Shown here in pieces: positions 27,324-34,526 of a stretch of 64,000 nt of DNA. The notes below the pieces were generated by a model. The model saw nothing but the letters and a program-made list of their open reading frames with translations, did not search any database and had not been told where the DNA came from. A program made the position numbers and the translations under genes. Source of the DNA: Methylotenera sp. (GTDB lineage Bacteria > Pseudomonadota > Gammaproteobacteria > Burkholderiales > Methylophilaceae); NCBI GenBank assembly GCA_030682715.1, contig JAUXNQ010000062.1, positions 1 through 64,000 on the forward strand, in the 5' to 3' direction. Position 1 is the stretch's first letter, and the number at the start of each line of letters is the position of its first letter.

Positions 27324-28319
27324 ATGCCGCAGATACTGCTCGTCAAAACCTCATCCATGGGTGATGTAATTCACAACCTCCCTATCATCGCAGATATTCG
27401 TGCGCACTACCCAGACGCGCACTTTGACTGGATGGTAGAAGAAGGCTTTGCAGAAATACCTCGCTTACACTCACATGTAAACAATACGATTCCAGTTGCA
27501 GTTAGACGTTGGCGTAAATCACTGTTGCATCGTAACACTTGGCATGAGATTGCTGAACTAAAAAAACGTCTCAACCATACGCGCTATGATTTGATTATTG
27601 ATACACAAGGTTTGCTAAAAAGTGCGTTACTTGCTCAATTTGCACATGGCGATATTCATGGGATGGACTGCAAATCAGCACGTGAGCCTATTGCCAGTCT
27701 CTTTTACAAACAGAAGCATCATGTAGACAAGCAACAACACGCGGTCACTCGTAACCGAGCACTGGCCGCCCTTGCCCTTAACTACCCTATCCCAACATCA
27801 GCCCCTGACTACGGTTTAGCCGCTAGTTCGTTACAGTCAATTCAGCTAGTGCTACCAGCTCATTATGTTGTCGGCCTACACGGCACGAGTCGGGATTCAA
27901 AACTTTGGCCAATATCCAACTGGGTTGCGCTAGCACAGCACCTCAAAGAAGTAGGCTTATCACTTATATTGCCATGGTCAAATCCTGCTGAAGAGCAACG
28001 TGCGAAATTAATCGCTGAACAGGCCAGTAACACATTGGTATTACCTAAATTAAAACTCACGCCGCTTTCAATCATTTTGGCGCATGCGCAATTTAATATC
28101 GGGGTTGATACGGGATTAATGCATTTATCAACGGCGCTGGACAAGCCAAGCATTGCCATATACACCGATACAGACCCTGAATATACAGGCGTCATGGGGG
28201 GCGGCAATCACTTAGCTATTAATATTGGTGGTAAGGCGCAGATACCAAGCACCGCAGATGTATTTAACTTAGCACGCCAATTTATCAACAAGGACTTTAT
28301 CAACAAGGACACGCCGTGA
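27324..28319 (+). CDS. waaC: LPS heptosyltransferase I
   Basis: Adds the first heptose to Kdo of the LPS inner core. The GT9 protein begins QILLVKTSSMGDVIHNLPII, the clear WaaC signature, and has NIGVDTGLMHLSTALDKPSIAIYTDTDP near residue 255. The frame also has a TTG at 27303 and an ATG at 27315; ATG 27324 puts the start closest to the family norm, but no good Shine-Dalgarno supports any of them. The C-terminus ends with a duplicated FINKD from a short direct repeat. The stop overlaps the galE start (GTGA). Confidence 0.95.
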   Translation: MPQILLVKTSSMGDVIHNLPIIADIRAHYPDAHFDWMVEEGFAEIPRLHSHVNNTIPVAVRRWRKSLLHRNTWHEIAELKKRLNHTRYDLIIDTQGLLKSALLAQFAHGDIHGMDCKSAREPIASLFYKQKHHVDKQQHAVTRNRALAALALNYPIPTSAPDYGLAASSLQSIQLVLPAHYVVGLHGTSRDSKLWPISNWVALAQHLKEVGLSLILPWSNPAEEQRAKLIAEQASNTLVLPKLKLTPLSIILAHAQFNIGVDTGLMHLSTALDKPSIAIYTDTDPEYTGVMGGGNHLAINIGGKAQIPSTADVFNLARQFINKDFINKDTP

Positions 28320-29296
28320 AACCCGCGACATTTTTAGTAATAGGTGGCGCAGGCTACATTGGCTCGCATCTTGTCAAAGCCCTTATTGAGCAACAGCACC
28401 AAGTAGTGGTGGTCGACAATTTATCGGCAGGCAAAGCCTCAGCAGTACTAGGCGGTGAATTAATCGTTAATGATTTTGAAGACCGTGCATTTTTAGATAC
28501 GCTATTTAAACAACATCAATTTTCTGGCGTTTTCCACTTCGCATCACAAATCGTTGTCAGTGAATCCGTTAAAGACCCAGGAAAATACTATCGTGCCAAC
28601 ACTGCGGCAACACTCACGCTACTAGAAGCACTGCGTGACCGCCAAGCAGGTCCTTTAGTATTTTCATCCACTGCGGCAGTGTATGGTGAACCTTTATATA
28701 CCCCTATTAATGAACAGCATCCAACCAATGCGGTCAACCCATACGGGCGCAGCAAACTGATGGTAGAACAAATGCTTGCAGATTTTGCGAGTGCTTATCA
28801 ACAAAAATACATTGCACTACGTTATTTCAATGCCGCAGGTGCAGATCCACAAGCGCGCATCGGCGAACAGCATGACCCTGAAACACATTTGATTCCACTT
28901 GTGTTACAAGCAATCACAGGTAAACGTCCGCCACTGCAACTGTTTGGTCAAGACTACGACACTCCAGACGGCACCTGCATTCGTGATTACATCCATGTAG
29001 ACGACCTAGCAAGCGCACACATACTGGCAATGAACTATCTCAACAACGGTGGTGAATCAGGCGTTTTCAACCTAGGCAATGGCTTGGGCTACAGTGTGAA
29101 TGAAGTGATTCAAACTGCAAGTAATGTAACAGGGAAAGACGTTCCCCGCACCTACGCCCCAAGGCGCGCTGGAGACCCGGCACGCTTAGTTGCCGACGCT
29201 ACCCTCGCAAAAAACACGTTTGGTTGGCAGCCAAAATACAGCGAACTATCTGAAATCATCCAGCATGCATGGGCTTGGGAACTAGCAAAAAACTAA
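28316..29296 (+). CDS. galE: UDP-glucose 4-epimerase
   Basis: Interconverts UDP-glucose and UDP-galactose, probably to supply galactose for the outer core. The 326-residue extended SDR starts with the NAD-binding VIGGAGYIGSHLVKAL and has FSSTAAVYGEP, the catalytic NPYGRSKLMVEQ (Y-x3-K) near residue 145, ALRYFNAAGADP and DGTCIRDYIHVDDLASAH. The start is GTG overlapping the waaC stop by 4 bp, so it is in the same operon. It is the last LPS gene before the heat-shock cluster. Confidence 0.95.
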   Translation: MKPATFLVIGGAGYIGSHLVKALIEQQHQVVVVDNLSAGKASAVLGGELIVNDFEDRAFLDTLFKQHQFSGVFHFASQIVVSESVKDPGKYYRANTAATLTLLEALRDRQAGPLVFSSTAAVYGEPLYTPINEQHPTNAVNPYGRSKLMVEQMLADFASAYQQKYIALRYFNAAGADPQARIGEQHDPETHLIPLVLQAITGKRPPLQLFGQDYDTPDGTCIRDYIHVDDLASAHILAMNYLNNGGESGVFNLGNGLGYSVNEVIQTASNVTGKDVPRTYAPRRAGDPARLVADATLAKNTFGWQPKYSELSEIIQHAWAWELAKN

Positions 29297-29345
29297 TCCA
29301 CACTTAAATTTGATGCTATTTTTCAAATAGTTCAGCTTTTAGCTA

Positions 29346-29372
29346 TTGAAAAACTAAAACCCCACCCCATCT
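29346..29372 (+). promoter_or_regulatory. Sigma-32 heat-shock promoter for grpE
   Basis: TTGAAA (29346-29351), 13-bp spacer, CCCCATCT (29365-29372), an excellent match to the sigma-32 consensus (CTTGAAA, 11-16 bp, CCCCATnT). It lies about 70 bp upstream of the grpE start. Confidence 0.85.
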
Positions 29373-29440
29373 CCAAATAATCGTTATATTTAAACCACTA
29401 CACATTTAAACCACATAGGTTTGAAAAAAAGAGGACTGTT

Positions 29441-29953
29441 ATGCAGCAAGATCAAGAAAACCAACAACCTGAACAAGAAATCAGCACAGATACGCCAGAA
29501 GTAACCTCTCAAGAGGCGAAAATTGCTGAACTAGAAGCCGCACTTGAAGAAGCAAAAGCAAGCGTGCTATATGTAAAAGCTGAGGGCGAAAATATCCGCC
29601 GTCGTGCGGTAGATGATATTGATAAAGCCCGTAAATTTGCTTTAGAAAAGTTCTCTGGTGAATTGTTGGCAGTAAAAGATAGCTTAGATGCAGCGCTAAC
29701 AATTGAAGCGACAGAAGTGCAAAGCTACAAAGATGGTGTTGAGCTCACGGCAAAACAATTATCTAGCGTATTTGAGAAATTTAACATCGCTGAGATCAAT
29801 CCAATGGGTGAAAAGTTTGATCCAAACAAACACCAAGCAATTTCAATGTTAGAAAACAGTGGCGAACCAAACACAGTGACTAGCGTACTGCAAAAAGGCT
29901 ACACATTGAACAACCGCGTATTACGCCCTGCGCTAGTCATGGTCGCTAAATAA
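29441..29953 (+). CDS. grpE: Nucleotide exchange factor GrpE
   Basis: Releases ADP from DnaK as a homodimer. The 170 residues have an acidic, disordered N-terminus, a long coiled coil from about residue 25 ([19 protein letters not shown]), the [12 protein letters not shown] segment, and the C-terminal beta domain with [29 protein letters not shown], which touches DnaK. An AGAGGA ribosome site lies 7 bp before the ATG. A sigma-32 promoter is upstream. Confidence 0.97.
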   Translation: MQQDQENQQPEQEISTDTPEVTSQEAKIAELEAALEEAKASVLYVKAEGENIRRRAVDDIDKARKFALEKFSGELLAVKDSLDAALTIEATEVQSYKDGVELTAKQLSSVFEKFNIAEINPMGEKFDPNKHQAISMLENSGEPNTVTSVLQKGYTLNNRVLRPALVMVAK

Positions 29954-30010
29954 TTGATGGTGACTAGATAATTATTTTTCTAAATAAATCGCTTGAGTTT
30001 AGAAAAACAC

Positions 30011-30037
30011 TTGAATTTAAAAAAACAATCACCATCT
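30011..30037 (+). promoter_or_regulatory. Second sigma-32 promoter, upstream of dnaK
   Basis: TTGAAT (30011-30016, preceded by C), 13-bp spacer, CACCATCT (30030-30037; seven of eight positions fit CCCCATnT). It lies between grpE and dnaK, about 80 bp before the dnaK start, so dnaK can be transcribed without grpE. Confidence 0.7.
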
Positions 30038-30116
30038 AGCAAATAAGGTTATGAATTAATCTGCTTTTAATCATATTAAATGCGGATAAACAAATTTAAA
30101 GTAAAAGGAAATAAAC

Positions 30117-32039
30117 ATGGGAAAAATTATTGGTATTGACTTGGGCACAACGAACTCTTGCGTAGCCGTAATGGAAGGTGGCAAGCCACGCGTGATTGAA
30201 AATGCTGAGGGCGCACGCACAACGCCTTCTATCATTGCATATCAAGAAGATGGCGAAATCTTAGCGGGCGCCCCTGCAAAACGCCAAGCAGTGACTAACC
30301 CAAAAAATACACTTTATGCGGTAAAACGTTTAATCGGTCGCCGCTTTGAAGAAAAAGAAGTGCAAAAAGACATTGGTTTGATGCCTTACTCAATTGCAAA
30401 AGCTGACAACGGCGATGCATGGGTAGAGATTCGCGGTGTGAAAATGGCTCCGCCACAAATTTCTGCTGAAGTTTTGCGTAAAATGAAAAAAACAGCTGAA
30501 GACTATTTGGGTGAAGAAGTAACAGAAGCTGTGATTACAGTGCCTGCTTACTTCAACGACAGCCAACGTCAAGCCACTAAAGATGCTGGCCGTATCGCTG
30601 GTTTAGAAGTTAAACGTATCATCAATGAACCAACGGCTGCTGCATTGGCTTTCGGTTTAGACAAACAAGAAGGCGACCGTAAAATCGCTGTGTATGACTT
30701 GGGCGGCGGTACATTCGACGTTTCTATCATTGAAATTTCAAGCATTGATGGCGAACATCAATTTGAAGTGCTTTCTACCAACGGTGATACATTCTTAGGT
30801 GGTGAAGACTTTGATAACCGCTTAATCGATTTCTTGGCTGACGAGTTCAAAAAAGAAAATGGCTTAGATTTACGCAATGACTTATTGGCAAAACAACGCT
30901 TAAAAGAAGCGGCTGAAAAAGCAAAAATTGAATTGTCTGGCGCACAACAAACTGAAGTGAACTTGCCATACATTACTGCTGATGCATCCGGGCCTAAACA
31001 CTTAGTGGTGAAAATCACTCGTGCAAAATTAGAGTCATTAGTAGATGACTTAATTGAGCGCACTATGGCGCCTTGTAAAACTGCGATTAAAGATGCTGGC
31101 GTTTCAATCGATGACATTACTGACGTGATTTTAGTTGGCGGTCAAAGCCGCATGCCTAAAGTGCAAGAAAAAGTAAAAGAGATTTTCGGTAAAGAACCAC
31201 GTAAAGACGTAAACCCTGATGAAGCGGTTGCAGTAGGTGCAGCAATTCAAGGTGGCGTGTTACAAGGTGACGTAAAAGACGTATTGTTGCTAGACGTAAC
31301 ACCATTGTCATTAGGTATTGAAACACTAGGTGGCGTGATGACTAAACTCATCAAGAAAAACACCACGATTCCTACCAAGGCATCACAAGTGTTCTCAACT
31401 GCTGATGACAACCAAAATGCAGTAACGATTCAAGTATTACAAGGTGAGCGCGAAATGGCGTCTGCTAATAAATCACTTGGTCAATTTAACTTAAGCGACA
31501 TTCCACCAGCACCACGTGGCATGCCACAAATTGAAGTAACTTTTGATATTGATGCTAACGGTATTTTGCATGTTTCAGCAAAAGACAAAGCAACTGGTAA
31601 AGAAAACAAAATCACGATCAAAGCAAACTCTGGTCTTTCTGAAGAAGAAATCAAGAAGATGGAAGAAGATGCTGTTAAATATGCCGAAGAAGACCGCAAA
31701 TTACGCGAACTTGTTGACGCACGCAATGCAGCAGACGGCATGGTTCACTCTGTGAAAAAATCACTTGCTGAGCACGGTGATAAGTTAGATGCTGCTGAAA
31801 AAGAAGCCATTGAAACTGCAATTAAAGACGTTGAAGAAGCATTAAAATCAGACGACAAAGCAGAGATTGAAGCAAAAACAGAAGCATTAACTGCAGCGTC
31901 ACAAAAACTTGGTGAGAAAGTTTACGCAGAGCAACAAGCGCAAGCGAACACTGAAAGTGCTCAACCAAGCCCAGAAGGTGAAAAAACAGTGGATGGTGAT
32001 GTAGTAGATGCAGAGTTTGAAGAAGTGAAGAAAGACTAA
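30117..32039 (+). CDS. dnaK: Chaperone DnaK (Hsp70)
   Basis: ATP-dependent chaperone acting with DnaJ and GrpE. The 640 residues have the nucleotide-binding domain with [55 protein letters not shown] and [14 protein letters not shown]; the linker [13 protein letters not shown] near residue 390; the substrate-binding domain; and the acidic tail ending [17 protein letters not shown] strong AAGGAAA ribosome site precedes the ATG. The next gene downstream in the operon is separated by an intervening-sequence-like insert. Confidence 0.99.
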   Translation: MGKIIGIDLGTTNSCVAVMEGGKPRVIENAEGARTTPSIIAYQEDGEILAGAPAKRQAVTNPKNTLYAVKRLIGRRFEEKEVQKDIGLMPYSIAKADNGDAWVEIRGVKMAPPQISAEVLRKMKKTAEDYLGEEVTEAVITVPAYFNDSQRQATKDAGRIAGLEVKRIINEPTAAALAFGLDKQEGDRKIAVYDLGGGTFDVSIIEISSIDGEHQFEVLSTNGDTFLGGEDFDNRLIDFLADEFKKENGLDLRNDLLAKQRLKEAAEKAKIELSGAQQTEVNLPYITADASGPKHLVVKITRAKLESLVDDLIERTMAPCKTAIKDAGVSIDDITDVILVGGQSRMPKVQEKVKEIFGKEPRKDVNPDEAVAVGAAIQGGVLQGDVKDVLLLDVTPLSLGIETLGGVMTKLIKKNTTIPTKASQVFSTADDNQNAVTIQVLQGEREMASANKSLGQFNLSDIPPAPRGMPQIEVTFDIDANGILHVSAKDKATGKENKITIKANSGLSEEEIKKMEEDAVKYAEEDRKLRELVDARNAADGMVHSVKKSLAEHGDKLDAAEKEAIETAIKDVEEALKSDDKAEIEAKTEALTAASQKLGEKVYAEQQAQANTESAQPSPEGEKTVDGDVVDAEFEEVKKD

Positions 32040-32051
32040 TATCAGTAAAAG

Positions 32052-32071
32052 GTGAAATGAGAAACGTGAAA
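32052..32071 (+). repeat. Left arm of the inverted repeat around the four-helix-bundle gene
   Basis: GTGAAATGAGAAACGTGAAA, 12 bp after the dnaK stop. It is complementary at 18 of 20 positions to the right arm at 32470-32489; in the sense RNA one of the two mismatches becomes a G-U pair. The arms enclose 398 nt. Confidence 0.85.
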
Positions 32072-32100
32072 AGTAAAACCCTTTAAAAGCGAAAGCGGAC

Positions 32101-32465
32101 GTGCAGCGCAATCATAAAGATTTAAGAGTTTGGCAAGTCGCCATGCGCTTGGTTCAAGAGATTTATACGCTCACGTCTGCTTTTCCTAAAGAAGAGTTAT
32201 TTGGTTTAACGTCGCAAATGCGGCGCGCAGCCGTATCGGTACCCTCCAACATTGCTGAAGGCTCCGCACGGAACGGCACAAAAGAACTGATTCACTTTCT
32301 CAGCATCGCCTCTGGCTCATTATCTGAACTTGACACACAAAATTAGAACTAACGAAGTTACTAGGCTATAGCAGCGACATAAGTAAAATTCAAGCTTCGC
32401 TAGACGAAGCCAATGCACTAACTTTGGCGCTGGCTAAATCATTAAAAAGCAAACTGAATACTTAA
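32101..32465 (+). pseudogene. Four-helix-bundle protein of the 23S rRNA intervening-sequence (IVP/S23) family, frameshifted
   Basis: The frame from GTG 32101 reads NHKDLRVWQVAMRLVQEIY, then LTSQMRRAAVSVPSNIAEG, both hallmarks of the about 120-residue IVP family, and stops at TAG 32344 after 81 codons. A second frame opening at 32343 (QLELTKLLGYSSDISKIQ onward) continues the expected fourth helix to TAA 32463. Two extra A residues, or one missing base, in the A-run at 32339-32342 account for the break. No canonical slippery heptamer is seen, so decay is more likely than programmed frameshifting. Family members normally lie in 23S rRNA genes or as lone genes; here it lies between dnaK and dnaJ, inside a 20-bp inverted repeat. 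Confidence 0.85.
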
Positions 32466-32469
32466 CATG

Positions 32470-32489
32470 TTTCACATTTCTCGTTTCAC
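32470..32489 (+). repeat. Right arm of the inverted repeat around the four-helix-bundle gene
   Basis: TTTCACATTTCTCGTTTCAC, pairing with 32052-32071. It ends 9 bp before the dnaJ start codon and occupies the place where a Shine-Dalgarno sequence would be expected. Confidence 0.85.
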
Positions 32490-32498
32490 ATAAAAAAT

Positions 32499-33629
32499 AT
32501 GGCAGCCAAAAAAGATTACTACGAAGTCCTAGGTGTAAATAAGGACGCCTCTGAAGAAGAGATTAAAAAGGCTTATCGCAAACTTGCGATGAAGTACCAT
32601 CCTGACCGCAACCCCGACAACCCTAAAGCAGAAGATCAGTTTAAAGAGGCAAAAGAAGCCTACGAAATGCTCTCTGACGACCAAAAACGTGCTGCTTATG
32701 ATCAATACGGCCATGCTGGCGTTGACCAAAGCATGGGTGGCAGCGGTGCTGGCTTTGGTGGTGCTGGCTTCGGCGATGCGTTTGGCGACATCTTTGGCGA
32801 TATTTTTGGTGGTGGTGCACGCGGCCAACGCAGTAATGTTTATCGTGGTGCAGATTTGCGCTACAACATGGAAATCTCGCTTGAAGATGCAGCCAAAGGC
32901 ACTGAAACTAAAATTCGCATCCCAGTTCAAGCAAAATGCGACCCTTGCAACGGCACTGGTGCAAAATCAGGTAAATCACCTGTTACTTGCCCTACATGTG
33001 CAGGGCATGGTCAAGTCCGTATGCAACAAGGCTTTTTCTCTGTACAGCAAACTTGTCCTAAGTGCCACGGTACAGGCAAAGTCATTAAAGAAGAAGACAA
33101 ATGCCCTAGCTGTCATGGTGCTGGCCGCGTTAAGCAAAACAAAACACTTTCAGTCAAAATCCCAGCTGGAGTGGATGAAGGCGACAGAATTCGCTTAAGT
33201 GGCGAAGGGGAGGCTGGTGTAAACGGTGGTCCAACAGGTGATTTGTATGTCGTGATTCACCTAAAAACACACGAGATCTTCCAACGTGATGGCGGTAATT
33301 TACATTGTGAAATGCCAATTAGCTTTAGCACCGCAGCCTTAGGCGGTGAAATTGAAGTGCCAACACTAGACGGTTCAGCCAAGATGAAGATTCCTGCTGA
33401 AACCCAAACTGGCGGTGTATTTAGATTGCGTGGTAAAGGCATTAAACCGCTACGTACTAGCGACTACGGCGACTTAATGGTACATGTGGTGGTGGAAACC
33501 CCAGTAAAATTAACCACACGTCAAAAAGAGCTGTTACGAGAGTTTGAAGAAAGCACGCAAGCAGATGCGGGCAAGCACAGCCCAAAAAACAAAAGCTGGG
33601 TAGATAAGGCAAAAGACTTTTTTGGATAA
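32499..33629 (+). CDS. dnaJ: Chaperone DnaJ (Hsp40)
   Basis: Co-chaperone that delivers substrates to DnaK and stimulates its ATPase. The 376 residues show the J domain with KYHPDRNPD near residue 30, the Gly/Phe-rich linker ([20 protein letters not shown]), four CxxCxGxG zinc motifs ([32 protein letters not shown]) from about residue 148, and the C-terminal substrate-binding and dimerisation domains. No Shine-Dalgarno sequence is visible before the ATG; the right arm of the flanking inverted repeat lies there instead. A perfect 12-bp hairpin follows the stop. Confidence 0.99.
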   Translation: MAAKKDYYEVLGVNKDASEEEIKKAYRKLAMKYHPDRNPDNPKAEDQFKEAKEAYEMLSDDQKRAAYDQYGHAGVDQSMGGSGAGFGGAGFGDAFGDIFGDIFGGGARGQRSNVYRGADLRYNMEISLEDAAKGTETKIRIPVQAKCDPCNGTGAKSGKSPVTCPTCAGHGQVRMQQGFFSVQQTCPKCHGTGKVIKEEDKCPSCHGAGRVKQNKTLSVKIPAGVDEGDRIRLSGEGEAGVNGGPTGDLYVVIHLKTHEIFQRDGGNLHCEMPISFSTAALGGEIEVPTLDGSAKMKIPAETQTGGVFRLRGKGIKPLRTSDYGDLMVHVVVETPVKLTTRQKELLREFEESTQADAGKHSPKNKSWVDKAKDFFG

Positions 33630-33651
33630 ACCGAGATTTTCCATTTGACCC

Positions 33652-33679
33652 CGTCATTCCCGCCTGCGCGGGAATGACG
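33652..33679. repeat. REP-like perfect hairpin after dnaJ
   Basis: CGTCATTCCCGC and GCGGGAATGACG form a perfect 12-bp stem around a CTGC loop. The GTCATTCCCGC...GCGGGAATGAC type is a widespread extragenic palindrome in proteobacteria. It may stabilise or end the dnaK-dnaJ transcript; no T-run follows. Confidence 0.75.
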
Positions 33680-33888
33680 CTCAATTAGACAAAGCTAAGT
33701 TTCTGCAACATTGCATAGACTAAACAACTTGACACCTTGCACTAAAAATTTCCACAAATAAAAAAGTTACATACCATAAATCCATTATAAATCAATATAT
33801 TGCGCTAACCTCTTCCATTAGAAAATTTGTCTAATGGTAAATCTCAGATAAATAAAGTCGGATATTTAAAATCTTCGTTGAAAATAAA

Positions 33889-33926
33889 AAAGGCTCTGTA
33901 TGCGTTAACGCATACAGAGCCTTTTA
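33889..33926 (-). terminator. Cold-shock gene terminator, 38-bp perfect palindrome
   Basis: AAAAGGCTCTGTATGCGTT is followed immediately by its exact reverse complement. On the minus strand the stem is followed by a run of T with one A, giving a strong Rho-independent terminator about 50 bp after the cold-shock stop codon. Confidence 0.9.
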
Positions 33927-33975
33927 AGTATTGGGGACCAGATGTAGGCTAACCCAAATTTAGTTTAGATAAAAC

Positions 33976-34179
33976 TTAAGCTTTCTGAATATTTGAAGCT
34001 TGTTTACCTTTTGGGCCTTCAGTTAAATCAAAACTTACACGTTGGCCTTCTTTTAGGCTTTTATAACCTGATTCTACAATCGCTGAGAAGTGTGCGAATA
34101 AATCGTCACCACCATCATCAGGTGTAATAAAACCAAAACCTTTAGAATCATTAAACCATTTTACGGTACCTGTTGCCAT
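33976..34179 (-). CDS. Cold-shock protein, CspA family
   Basis: A 67-residue single cold-shock domain, an RNA chaperone. It has [20 protein letters not shown] (RNP1) and DLFAHFSAI (RNP2), and ends ASNIQKA. The frame is open upstream to 34290, but ATG 34179 is preceded by AAGGA and gives the exact family length. A strong promoter lies about 120 bp upstream, leaving a long leader as in other csp genes. Several paralogues usually exist, so no specific gene letter is given. Confidence 0.96.
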   Translation of the reverse strand: MATGTVKWFNDSKGFGFITPDDGGDDLFAHFSAIVESGYKSLKEGQRVSFDLTEGPKGKQASNIQKA

Positions 34180-34526
34180 TTCATACATCCTTACATAATA
34201 CAAAGGGGGGTGCCCCAAAAAGTTTGCCTCAAGAACAGAAGTCGCAGTAACTAAATTAAAGCAGGCTACAAAAAACTCGAATTCAAACACCTAAACATAT
34301 TTATATGTTGCTTTTTCTTAGATGTCAAGAAGTTTTTTACTTCATGGTTGCTATATGTTGCGCTAAGCTCACTACGCTTGATTACTTTGTCTTGAAAGTT
34401 AATATAATTAGCTAATTTTGATGATAAAAGACGTAAAGTCTTTACAAAAAAAAACGTAAAGTGCATTATTGGATTGAATAAATTAATTGGAATTGTTTGT
34501 AAGCTCATTCAACCACGACAATCAAT
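34180..34526. other. Divergent regulatory region between the cold-shock gene and pilB
   Basis: 347 bp. It contains the cold-shock leader of about 114 nt, including a GGGGCACCCC hairpin (34207-34216) close to the start codon, and the cold-shock promoter. The pilB side is AT-rich and I could not identify a clear promoter for pilB. No gene is seen. Confidence 0.55.
34300..34328 (-). promoter_or_regulatory. Sigma-70 promoter of the cold-shock gene
   Basis: On the minus strand TTGACA (34323-34328), 17-bp spacer, TATAAA (34300-34305): ideal -35, ideal spacing and near-ideal -10. Predicted start near 34293 gives a leader of about 114 nt before ATG 34179. Confidence 0.8.

Larger units (their letters stand above)
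33630..33975. other. Intergenic region between convergent dnaJ and the cold-shock gene
   Basis: 346 bp. It contains the REP-like hairpin at 33652-33679 and the cold-shock terminator at 33889-33926. I see no gene or RNA in the AT-rich remainder. Confidence 0.6.

Noticed and set aside
32335-32347. Programmed -1 frameshift at the four-helix-bundle stop
   Set aside because: The site A CAA AAT does not fit the X XXY YYZ slippery pattern and I see no strong downstream structure. Mutation or sequence error is simpler.
32689-33198. 169-residue alternative frame inside dnaJ
   Set aside because: Shadow of the dnaJ frame, arising from its biased codons; low complexity and no family resemblance.
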